From NCBI GenBank assembly GCA_963830485.1, contig CAWHNE010000029.1, positions 434,001 through 498,000 on the forward strand: a stretch of DNA of 64,000 bases, in the 5' to 3' direction. A program made the translations under genes and the position numbers. Shown here piece after piece: positions 54,994 through 64,000 of the stretch. The first letter of the stretch is position 1, and the number at the start of each line of letters is the position of its first letter. The notes below the pieces were generated by a model. It was given only the letters and a program-made list of their open reading frames with translations, made no database searches and had not been told where the DNA came from. This DNA comes from CAIWHR01 sp963830485. GTDB lineage: Bacteria > Pseudomonadota > Gammaproteobacteria > Burkholderiales > Casimicrobiaceae.

Positions 54994-55967
54994 CAGGCCC
55001 GCTCCACCGCCCCGATCATCCGCTGGCGCAGCGCCGCGTCGGGCAGGCGGCCGGACGCCGCATTCAGGTTCTCGCGCACGTGGGCGACGCTGGTCGTCGC
55101 CGGGATCGCGCAGGTGACGTCCGGGTGCGAGACGATGAACTTCAGCACGAACTGCGCCCAGCTCGAAGCTTCGATCTCTGCCGCCCACGGCGGGAGCGGT
55201 TGACGCGCGAGCGCGCGGAGCAACGTTCCCTCGCGAAACGGTCGGTTCACGATCACCGCGATCCCGCGATCGCGAGCGAGCGGCAGGATGCGTTCCTCGA
55301 CCTCGCGATCGATCGGGTTGTAGGTGATCTGCACGAAGTCGATCGGCTGACTCCGCATCACCTGCTCCACCTCGCGATGGCGGCGTCCCTCCGACGTCGT
55401 GACACCGACATAGCGAAGCTGTCCCGCCGCCTTCATCGCGAACAGCGTCGGCAGATGCTCCTGCCAGTTGAGCATGTTGTGGACCTGCAGGAGGTCGAAT
55501 CGGCTCACCTGCCACTTGCGACGCGATCGCTCGATCTGCTCGCGTCCTTCCGCACCGGACGAGATCCAGACCTTGTCCGCGCAGAAGACGTGGCCCGTCA
55601 GCGCCGCCTTGCGCAGCCCGTAGCCGATCGTATCCTGCGACGAGCCGTACATCGGCGACGAGTCGATCATGCGGCCGCCTGCCTCGACGAAGTTGCGCAT
55701 GACGTCGGTGCAGGCGTCCCGCGCGACCGGGTCGCTGCCGACGTTGAAGGTGATCCAGGTGCCAAGCCCGACGACGGGCAGTGGCTCGCCTGTGGAGGGG
55801 ATCGGGCGGGTCAGGATTGCGCGCGGTTGTGATAGCGCCACTGACGGTCGAAGTGCGCCGGCGGCGCTTATCGCGGCCAGCGTGCCCAACAAGCGGCGGC
55901 GGGTCAACATGGTTCTGCTGTGCCCGTTGCCTCGAGGGGCGTGACCGCGGTTGCCGCTGTCGCTCAT
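54993..55967 (-). CDS. Tat-exported aldo/keto reductase
   Basis: 324 residues. A twin-arginine signal RRRLLGTLAAISAAGAL is near residues 23-38. AKR core: GLGTWITFNVG, MIDSSPMYGSSQDTIGYGL (Asp and Tyr), VFCADKVWIS (Lys), LLQVHNMLNWQ (His), and AIPATTSVAHVRENLNA at the C-terminus. Export is unusual for this family. Its TGA overlaps the membrane-protein start, so the pair is coupled. Confidence 0.9.
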   Translation of the reverse strand: MSDSGNRGHAPRGNGHSRTMLTRRRLLGTLAAISAAGALRPSVALSQPRAILTRPIPSTGEPLPVVGLGTWITFNVGSDPVARDACTDVMRNFVEAGGRMIDSSPMYGSSQDTIGYGLRKAALTGHVFCADKVWISSGAEGREQIERSRRKWQVSRFDLLQVHNMLNWQEHLPTLFAMKAAGQLRYVGVTTSEGRRHREVEQVMRSQPIDFVQITYNPIDREVEERILPLARDRGIAVIVNRPFREGTLLRALARQPLPPWAAEIEASSWAQFVLKFIVSHPDVTCAIPATTSVAHVRENLNAASGRLPDAALRQRMIGAVERA

Positions 55968-56011
55968 CGCTTACGCGAGGAGGGACGAGGCGCGGTGAAC
56001 GTTGTGCAGCA

Positions 56012-57914
56012 CTAGCGCAGGGTTTCCCGCTTCACCGCGACATCGAAGCGCAGCGCGCTTTGCGCTTCGCCGCGGCCCGCTGTCTTGCTGCGACCTATCC
56101 AGAGCCAGCTGCGCCCGTCGCTGCTCCTCGCGTACTGGAACTTGCGTTGCAGCGTCGCACCGATGCGGGGCACCTCTTCCTCCTCGATGACGAGCGTGTC
56201 GTCGTCCGGCATCGGTGCAGCGGGTCGCGGCGCAGCATCCAGCCGCGCGGATAGAACACGTAGGCGCGCAAGCCGTCGCCGATCGCGATGCGCGTGATGA
56301 AGTCGTCCTGTGCATCGAGCAGCGCGAGGAAGTCGACGTAGGCCGGGTCGACTGCGCCGATCACGTCGACGCTCGCCTCCGGATAGAAGCGCTTCATGCC
56401 GGCGCGCGCGAGCCGGATGTTCAGCGGGTCCACGAAATTGATCGGCGTGTCGCGCACCGGCAGCAGCGGCGTCCAGTTGGCCGGGACCGGTGTCTGCAGC
56501 CGGTAGACCAGTTGCGGGCTGGCGACGCCGCCGTCGAAGTCGATGCGCTGCTGGAAGGCCAGTGCCTTCGCCTCGAGCTCGCGATCGAGCGGCTCGCCCG
56601 ACACGCCCTGCACGGTGTGCTCGATCGCCCACGCGAGGTTGGCCATCTCGTCGCGCGCGAGCATCGTCTCCTCGAGCACGATGCCTTCCGCGACGCCGTC
56701 GAGACTGTCCGGCAGGAACAGCGCATGATCGAGGCGGCCCTGCAGGTTCGCGTCCGGCGTCACCGAGTACATCGTCCACTGCGCGCCCGCGGGGTTGCTG
56801 ATCGCGTTGGGTGACGACACGATGCCGAAGTTGTCGGTGATGACGAAGTCCGTCACGCGATGGATCCAGCCGACCGGCAGGCGCACCGGCACGAGGAACC
56901 AGTCGTTGCCGAAGGTCAGCGCGAACTCGGTCACGCTCATGCGCAAGAGGTCGGTGACGCCGGCCTCGGCGCCGGCGAAATTGACGTTGCCGTCCTCGAA
57001 CTCCCAGAAGCGCTCGGCCGGCATGCCGGGGTAGCGGACCGGCGTCGGGTGGCGCGACGCGACCGCGAACGTCTGCCGCACCGGATCGCCCTGGGGCGCG
57101 ACCGCGGTCGCGCGGAAGTCGTCCCAGTCGACGTGGCCGTCGGTGTATTCGGCGGCATCGAGCCGCGTGTCGTCCGCCTTCAGCGCGAACGCGTATTCCA
57201 TGCGATTGCGTTGCCACGATGCGGCTGGCCGCATCGCCCTCGTAGAGCAGGTCGTCCAGCCACGCGAGCCAGGTCGCGAGCATGGCCTTCGCGTCGTCGG
57301 CGTCGGCGCCGCCGAGCGCCAGGCGCGCCGGCAGGCCGGTGAGGTTGCCCCCGGCATCGACGAGCGGGCGCAACTCGTCGGCCAGTGCGATCGCGTCGAT
57401 GGTTCGCGCGTTCAGCAGCGTCGACCACAGGAGCCCGGCGCGATCGGCGTCGGGATCGGTGGGCGCGGGCAGCGCCAGCGGATAGGCGGCGAGCAGCGCG
57501 GCGCGCACCGCCGGGGTCGCCATGCGCAGCGCATGCTGGCCCGCCTCGCCGCGCAGTCGCGCATGCGTGGACCACGCCGGCTCGGCCTCGACGCGCGTTT
57601 CGATCGGCACGTCGTGATCGGTGATCGGCTGCCACGGCGCCGCCAGGTCGGCGCCTGCGCGAAACGCATCCACCTTCACGCCTTGCACCGCGAACTGCAC
57701 GCGCAGCGGCGTGCCGGCGTCCTCGCCCTGGAACTCGTTGAACTGCCACTGCCGCGACAACAGCCACAGCGGGTCGGCCAGCGGCGCCGAAAGCCCGGCC
57801 TGCAGGCTGATCGCCGTCGGCTGCGTCTCGAGCCGCGTGATGCCGGTGATCGACGGCTGTCTTGACGCCGACCAGGGTCAACGAGGCGGCGGACTTCTTG
57901 AATTCGATGCGCAC
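56012..57914 (-). CDS. long uncharacterised protein, third gene of the right-hand cassette, several frame breaks
   Basis: About 632 residues after correction. N-terminus RIEFKKSAASLTLVGVKT then, one frame on, ITGITRLETQPTAISLQAGL and SAPLADPLWLLSRQWQFNEF with QGEDAGTPL. The middle shows FAGAEAGVTDLLRMSVTEFALTFGNDWFLVPVRLP, VTDFVITDNFGIVSSPNAISNPAG and LFLPDSLDGVAEGIVLEETM. The C-terminus has TLVIEEEEVPRIGATLQRKFQY and GRSWLWIGRSKTAGRGEAQS. Breaks lie near 57855 (cggct), 57223 (cggct) and 56222-56230 (gggtcgcgg, two extra bases). The protein reads in-frame and plausible between breaks. No known domain recognised; signal peptide absent. Confidence 0.7.
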
Positions 57915-57929
57915 GCTGTCTCCTCGCGA

Positions 57930-60900
57930 TCAGATCTTGCCGAGCGTGAACGTCGTGGCCGCCGAACTCACGGACGACAGAAGCCGCTTCCGCGCCTCGC
58001 GCGCCAGCTCGAGCATGCGCACGCTCGGCAGGTCGTCGGTGTAGGTGTGCGGCAGGTAGTTGCCGGGCAGCACGGCGCCCAGGCCGCCCGCCAGGTCGCG
58101 CGGACGCACGCCGCGCAGCCTGGCCAGGTCGAAGGCCTCGTGGATCACGTCGACCGCGTCGTCGAAGCTCCAGGCGTCCTGGCCCAGGCGCGGCGGCAGC
58201 GCGAGCAGGATCGACTGCGGCGGACGGGCGCCCGGCGCGTCGTAGTGGAATCCGATCCCCGCGGTCTGGAACGGATCGGGAACGAACTCGGGCCACTCGT
58301 CGCAGACGAAGGCCGCGATGGCGCTGTCGCCGGCGATTGCCGCCACGCCGGGCGCGTGCAACACGATGGCCAAGTCGGGCGCGACGCGGTTGATGTCGCG
58401 GTACCGCGGCTCCGGCTTCGCCGCGAGATAGGCGCGCAATTCCTCGGGCACCTGCTTGGGATCGAACGGCGTGCCTTCGTCCTCGCGCCAGGCTTCGGGG
58501 AGGGCCGCCCAGGCGTGCCCCGACTGATGCGGGAACTGCACGACCTGAAGGTCGCCGAGTGCCAACGGTGCGCACAACGCTTCGTGCGCCGACACGGCCG
58601 CGGCAAAGCGATCCGCGCCTTCGCGCACGCGCGCCGCCTGGCACAGCCAGCCGTTGATGCGCCACGGATCGGCTGCGCAGAGCGCGGCCTGGTCGGCGAG
58701 CGACGCATTGAATTCGGTCGCGTAGGGGCCGATGGTGAATTTCGGCAGCACCGGGAAATCCTTGCCGAGGAGGCGCTTGATCCGCTCGATCGCATGCTGG
58801 ACACGTTGCGCGTCGGTCGGGCCGACCTGACCGGCGAGGAGCGGCGGATCGGCATGCACGTCGTCGTGCAGCGCATCGAGGATCGGCTGCAGCGCGACAA
58901 TCGCTTCGGCCGCGCGGGCATTTCGGGTCGCGGGATCGGCGCCGGGCGCATCGATGGCGAACACCTGCGCCGGCCACGCCACTTCCGGCAGCAGGTCGGT
59001 GAACGCCGAGAGGGCCGCCAGCAATCCATCGGCGTCGACGCTGGCGAGAAGCGCGGCGCGGGCCGCATCGAACTCGGCGACGAGCGCGTCGGCGCGCGCG
59101 ACGATCTCGGCGACGTCGACGCCGCGATATTCGCCCATCGGCGGCAGTGCCGCTTCGAGCTTGTCGTCGATGCGCACGACATCCTTGCGCGTCGCATGGC
59201 GCGCCTTGCCGATGAGCGCCTTCAGCGTCATCGCGATCGCTTCGAACTGGGCGAGTCCGAGCGAATCGGCCTCCTCGACGTCGTCGCCATGCGGCTCGAT
59301 GTCGAGCAGCGACACGCTCGCGGCGTCGACCACCTTGGCGATCAGCGCCGTCGCCACCGCGCTGCGAAAGCCGGTCTCGGCCGGACCCGCGAGCCGCGCG
59401 GCGACGACGCCCTCGGCCAGCAGGACCGCCGACAGCGGCGACAGCCCAAGGTCGTCCCAGGTCGCGACGATCGGAAGGGCGTCGATCACGTCGTTGCCGT
59501 CGGCATCCCGCCGATGCACGCGCGCGACGAACCGGTAGCGGCCGGGGTCGCCCAGCATCGTCGCGATCCACGCATTGAGCGCGGGCTCGGCGCGCGAGCG
59601 GCGATCATCGGGCCAGCCGTCGACGGGATCCGGACACACGACGGCGATGCGCTGCGTGTAGCTTGCGCCGCCGCGCGGCGTGCGTCCGACCTGGTTCTCG
59701 ATCGGCAGCGTCTGCTTGTCGGCCACCGCCATCGCCGCCGCCGCGCGCGCGGGGTTGCCCTGGACGATCTGATGCGCGCCTTCGGCGAGCAGCAGGTCGC
59801 TGACGCTGTCGGCCAGGTCCGCCGCATCCGCGATGATGTTCGCGATCGTCGGCTGTTCGCCAGGCAGTATCGCGGCCGGCGGAACCAGGCCCGCCAGCGA
59901 GGCGGCAAGTTTTGCGATGACGGTACCGGGCCCCTTTTCCCAATCGGCCAGCACGGCGACGCCGTCGACGACGTCGCGCGCACCGATCGCCTCCGTCGCA
60001 TCGCCGGGCAATCCGCCGCCGACCGGACGCCACGGATACGCGAGCCGCAACGGCCAGATGAACTTGCCGAGCTGGGCGTCGCGCAGCCCGCGCTCGATGC
60101 GATAGCCGTAGAGCGCCGCGAGCGGCTGGTCGCGCGTGAGTCCCTGCAGGATGTCGCTCGCGCGGCGCGTCCGCTTGGAGTCGAGCGCGATGTCGAAGGC
60201 GCCCTGCTCGTGATTCGCCATGAAGCCGCTGCGCAGGATCGCCGCCGTCGCCGCCTGCCCCTGCGACGGCGCGAGCAGGAAGCCCTCGCTGTCGGGACGG
60301 TCGTCGGCCTTCAGGTTCTCGCACCCAGGCGTAGCCGCCGACGTAGAGGCCGGTCGGCTTGCGCCGCGCGCATCTGCTCGAGCCGGCGATTGGCGCGCGC
60401 CGCGATCCAGGCGTCGAGGCGGTACGAGAACGCGTCGAGCGTGGAGCGGAATGCGATGTTGAGTTCGCCGACGGTGCGCGTGGACAGGAAGTCGAGGCTC
60501 AGCTTGACCGCACCCAGATTGCGCGTCTGCGGGAGCACATGGGCTACCGAGCTCGAAGAGCCCGTCGGACGCGCGCGAGGCCACGCTCTTGCCTTGCGGC
60601 TGCAACTGCGCGCTGAGCGTATTGGCGACGTGCTCGCCAAGCGTCGCGCGCCCGGTGACGGCCGGGATGGACACGCTCGCCAGTTCCTTCGGCGTCTGCA
60701 CGGTGAACATCGCCTTCGTTTTCGGCGACGGCCTCGACGTAGGGCATCGTCGACGTTGCACGCGAGACGACCCGGCTCACCGCGCCGCTCACGTCGACGA
60801 AGCGGTCGACGGCGTCGCCCTGCTCCTTCTGCACCGAGTAGGCGGCGAGCGCCTGCAGCAGCGCGGGACCGGCCTGGCTCGCGTCGAGAACGGCTTGCCC

Positions 60901-62852
60901 GCTGCCGGCGTCTGGATCGCGGCTTGGGCGATGGCGTGGAGATAGTTGTTGGAGTCCACGAAGCTCGTGTCGTCGCGCGGCTTCCTTGGTCGGATCCTTG
61001 TCGTCGGCGAGCACCCACGGCACGCCGGCGAGATAGCCCGGCGAGTACGGCGGGTCGGGCAGGAAGTCGTTGCACACCCCGATGTGCGTTTCCCAGTAGT
61101 TGAACGGGCCCAGCGCCGAGATCACGCTCTGGATGAGCGGATTGCGACCGCTCGACTGCGCATCGGAGAACGGCGTCGGCATCATGCACATCGCCTTGGC
61201 GTCCTTGTCGCGGTAATACGCCGTCTGCGACCAGGCTCCGGTCTGCAGGATGTCCTTCGCCTTGTCGAGGTCGCCGTCCTCGAGCAGCGGAACACTGTTG
61301 CTCGCCAGCTCCCACATCGGGCGCAGCACGCCCAGCACCTTGCCGATCGCGGTCTCGACCTGCGAATCGCCCGGATCGGCAAAGCGCTTGCCGACGAGCG
61401 GCAGCATGCCGTACGGCTGTTCGTCCACGCGCAGGACCGGCAACGGGCCGGTCGGCCGCACGTACGACACGGCGTAGCGGCGCAACGCGTAGAGCCCTGA
61501 CGTGCCGAGCACTTCCTTGCCGCCGACCATCGGATTCCACATCTGCATCACGTAGTCGCCGAACGTGCCGCGCCACAGCACGTTCATCATGTGCAGGCCG
61601 GTGCGCTGGTCCGTGAGATGCGGATTCTCGATGTTGTCGGCGGGAAGCGCCTCGGGCGCGATGCCGAACGCCCACTGCAGCAGCTGCAGCGCGTCCTGGT
61701 CCTCCTTGCTGGCGCCCGGGGCGGGAGGCGGAGGCAGATTGTTTCGAGCTCGGGCTGTAACCCGCCGGCGCGGCCTCCGTGTTGTTGGTCGGCGTGCCGA
61801 GCGCGGCGAATCCCAGGCCGCTCGAATCCCGATGCGCGGCGAGGAGGTCGGTGAAGTCGGCGGCGCTGTCCGCGGCGCTCTTCGTCCACTCGAAGCCGAC
61901 GACGACCAGCCGCTCCAGCGTGCCGGTGGCGAGATCGAAGCGGGTGCCAGGCGACGGCGCGATCCTGTCCTGCGTCACTTCGATGGCCATGCCGTTCTTG
62001 AGCGCCGCGTCGAAGTCGACCATCCACGCGCGGTCGCCACCGAGCAGGGCCTCGGGGTCGTCGGTCGCGAGCCAGTCCGGCGAGAGCACCAGTTCGTCGG
62101 GAATCGTGTTGCCCCAGACGCGAAAGACCTCGCGCCGCCCCGCGGCATAGCCGATCGCGCACCAGCGCTCCGGCAACAGGACCGCGCGCGTGGTCTTGGC
62201 GAGCGCATCGATGGTGTCCGTCGGCGGAAACGCGGGCTCGGCTTCCGCGTCGGGCGCCGGCACCGGATTGCTCGGCGTGTGAACGCGCACGAGCCAGAGC
62301 GCGCGACCGCGGCCGTAGAACCGTCGTCAGGTCGCGCAGGATGCGCGCGGCCTCGTCGTCGTCGTGCGCGAAGCGCGCGCGCCAGTACCCCATCGCCGCC
62401 TGCTGCTCGTCGGCGGTGGGCGTGGGCTCGTGGTCGATGGTGTTGAGGTCGTCGGGATAGATCCGAATGCGCAACCGGATCGGCTGTCCCGGCACGCGGA
62501 AATAGCGCGTCTCGATGCGCATCGGCAGCAGCGCGATCGGGATGTGTCCGTCGAGGGCGCCGACCAGCGTGGACGGGTCGCGGTTGCGCACCAGGCCGTC
62601 GGCCAGTTCGTCCATCCGATTCTGCAGCGTGCGACGTTCGGTGACGAGCGCGTTGCGCGCCGCCTGCGCGGAGGCCACGCGTGCGCTCAGCGCTTTCCGC
62701 TCGTCCGCGGAGGCGCCGGAGCGGACCGCCGCGTCGAGCGCGGTCTTCGCGGATGCGATCTTGGCCTCTGCGGTGCGTTGCCGCAGCGCCAGCCGATCGA
62801 GTTCGGTTCGCGTTCGCGTGAAGCCGCTCAAGTCGATGTCGATGCGGGGCAT
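57930..62852 (-). CDS. giant uncharacterised protein, second gene of the cassette, multiple frame breaks
   Basis: About 1638 residues after correction; the C-terminal ~800 codons (57930-60320) are intact. N-terminus: PRIDIDLSGFTRTRTELDRL then a coiled coil (RTAEAKIASAKTALDAAVRSG, RNALVTERRTLQNRMDELAD), PMRIETRYFRVPGQPIRLRI and IYPDDLNTIDHEPTPT. Middle: VWGNTIPDELVLSPDWLATD, LTDQRTGLHMMNVLWRGTFG, PVLRVDEQPYGMLPLVGKRF. C-terminal part: LYGYRIERGLRDAQLGKFIWPLRLAYPW, TEAIGARDVVDGVAVLADWE, and a long helical region ending TFTLGKI. Breaks occur near 62321, 61743, 60979, 60911 (a missing base), 60720, 60548, 60352 and 60320. No family recognised; no signal peptide. Confidence 0.7.
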
Positions 62853-62894
62853 GATCTGCGCTCGGTTACTTGTCAGAGGTGCTCCAGGCGGACC

Positions 62895-64000
62895 TCAACC
62901 GCCCGGCGTCTTCAGCGCATCGCCGCGCCAGTAGCCGCGGAACGGCCGCTGCAGGACCGCGTCGGCGACTGTGGCCGCATGCGGATCCACCCAGCGCGGT
63001 CCCTTCGCCGGCTGCCCTTTCCTGAGCGCCGTCAATCCGAAGTAGCTGCCGTTCGCCACCTGGATGTCGTCCCAGTCGACGTCCTGCCAGTTGCTGCTGT
63101 TCTGCCCGGCGCCGACCCGCTCGTCGAAGCCGAAGCGGGGTTCGGTCATGTGCTCCTCGACGATGAAGAAGTACTTGCTGATATCTGCCGGCGCGATCGG
63201 AAAGCCGATGTAGGTGATGTCCTTGAGCAGATGACCTTGCATCACCGGCACGATCTGCTTGTGCGGATCCATCTCGCTGTTGTCATTGGGGACCGGGGGA
63301 CTGGCGCCTCCGGGCCGGGTCTCCTTGTCGACGATCTTGTAGGCGTAGATCGACAGGTTGGGGAAGCGCTCGATCAGCTGGCCGCGCACGAGCAGCACGA
63401 GCATCTCCGTGCTCCCGGGCTGCGCGCCGAGGCGCAGTGCTTTCCACTGGTGGATGAATTCGATGTCGTTCTTGCCGTCGAGCCGCTGCCAGAAGCGCTG
63501 GAAGGGCGTGCCGCGCTGATCGGTGGGCAGTCCCTGCCACAGCATCTCGCGACCCATCTCGTGGTTGGCGCCGATCATCAGCGCCTCGACGAACCGCGGG
63601 TTGGTCTTCACGGCCATGATGAAGTCGTTGGGCAGCACGCCCACGCCGGGGAGAAACACGTCCGGCGCGAGGCTCTCGAGCTTGCGCGACAGCGGGAACA
63701 GCAGGTGCGGGAACGCCATCACGCGGTCGAACGCCTGCGGAATGACGTAGCGCAGCCGCTCGACGAGCGCGGCATCGAGGCTTGCGCTGATGAACGGGTT
63801 CGACAGCACGCCGTTCACCCATCCCACGGCCTGTCCGCCGAGGCTCAAACTGCGTGGCGAGACGCGCCGGCACGGTCCGGTCGGCATCGACGCGCGACCG
63901 CGCCTGCGACGCGTTGGCCGCGGTCGCGAAGTCGACGGCCTCCAGAGTGACCAGCGAATCGGCCGGCGGAAACACGACGCGCGCATAGTCCTTGAACGCC
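62895..64000 (-). CDS. uncharacterised protein, first gene of the cassette seen (5' end beyond window)
   Basis: C-terminal ~368 residues; the start lies right of the window. AFKDYARVVFPPADSLVTLE and an ANASQARSRVDADRT segment are in one frame; after a break near 63847-63857 it continues as SLSLGGQAVGWVNGVLSNPF, RLRYVIPQAFDRVMAFPHLL, then the striking LMIGANHEMGREMLWQGLPT and DQRGTPFQRFWQRLDGKN, VRGQLIERFPNLSIYAYKIV, and TEPRFGFDERVG near the end. Reads like one well-conserved domain. Not assignable to a named family from the sequence. It is followed 42 bases later by the giant gene on the same strand. Confidence 0.7.
   Translation of the reverse strand, partial: RSRTMRASCFRRPIRWSLWRPSTSRPRPTRRRRGRASMPTGPCRRVSPRSLSLGGQAVGWVNGVLSNPFISASLDAALVERLRYVIPQAFDRVMAFPHLLFPLSRKLESLAPDVFLPGVGVLPNDFIMAVKTNPRFVEALMIGANHEMGREMLWQGLPTDQRGTPFQRFWQRLDGKNDIEFIHQWKALRLGAQPGSTEMLVLLVRGQLIERFPNLSIYAYKIVDKETRPGGASPPVPNDNSEMDPHKQIVPVMQGHLLKDITYIGFPIAPADISKYFFIVEEHMTEPRFGFDERVGAGQNSSNWQDVDWDDIQVANGSYFGLTALRKGQPAKGPRWVDPHAATVADAVLQRPFRGYWRGDALKTPGG

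Noticed and set aside
57621..61103. A very long open frame on the plus strand opposite the cassette
   Set aside because: It is the antisense of the giant genes. Its translation is Arg/Gly/His-rich with no domain pattern, and minus-strand frames read as normal protein.

Overview
The window is about 64 kb of uniformly GC-rich chromosomal DNA with dense, short-spaced genes. The gene content (Bug/TctC-type solute-binding protein, DUF4124 proteins, Dpp-type peptide ABC operon, MoxR/DUF58 pair, many small periplasmic proteins) points to an uncultured, probably soil or sediment betaproteobacterium of Burkholderiales type. That placement is inference from gene families; no rRNA or tRNA gene was seen. 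No CRISPR array, integrase, transposase or intact IS was recognised.

Layout. 1-4.7 kb: DUF58, MoxR ATPase, HtrA-like protease and two secreted unknowns on the minus strand, then a CBS-domain protein and a truncated methyltransferase. 4.8-13.2 kb: a family 5 solute-binding protein, M14 peptidase coupled to a MenA/UbiA-type prenyltransferase, a BatA-like VWA protein, a Bug solute-binding protein, a flavodoxin-fold quinone reductase and a GNAT acetyltransferase. 13.2-19.4 kb: a plus-strand operon of DUF1028 Ntn-hydrolase, DppD, DppF, DppA, DppB and DppC. 19.5-22.3 kb: a two-gene minus-strand module of a reduced ClpX-like AAA+ unfoldase translationally coupled to a large P-loop protein. 22.4-30.7 kb: small envelope proteins, a class III cyclase-TolB-TPR protein, MsrA, a beta-helix protein, 1-Cys peroxiredoxin, and a secreted unknown. 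30.7-37.5 kb: GST, then a signalling locus of cyclase-FHA, transmembrane Ser/Thr kinase, CsgG-like protein, a periplasmic unknown and a beta/gamma-crystallin/glycine-zipper protein. 37.5-51.6 kb: metabolic and stress genes, including ArsR-SRPBCC-VOC and TetR-VOC-VOC units with readable promoters and operators, a MocR regulator, an SQR-like flavoprotein and ArfB. 51.7-56 kb: a Rieske-FAD reductase, an orphan Hcp, DUF1428, a membrane protein and a Tat-exported aldo/keto reductase. 56-64 kb: three consecutive minus-strand genes for very long uncharacterised proteins (the last one runs off the window).

Two modules look least described: the ClpX-like/P-loop pair (19460-22293) and the three-gene giant-protein cassette (56012-64000). 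The kinase-cyclase-CsgG locus also looks like one signalling unit.

A caution for the reader: many genes are interrupted by single-base length changes (DppC, beta-helix protein, cyclase-FHA, Ser/Thr kinase, MocR, and all three genes of the right-hand cassette). The protein reads on coherently in the next frame each time, and nearly all events can be explained as one extra base in a short run, most often CGC read as CGGC or CGG read as CGGG. This looks like assembly/basecalling error more than gene decay. Spans given for those genes are the full corrected spans.
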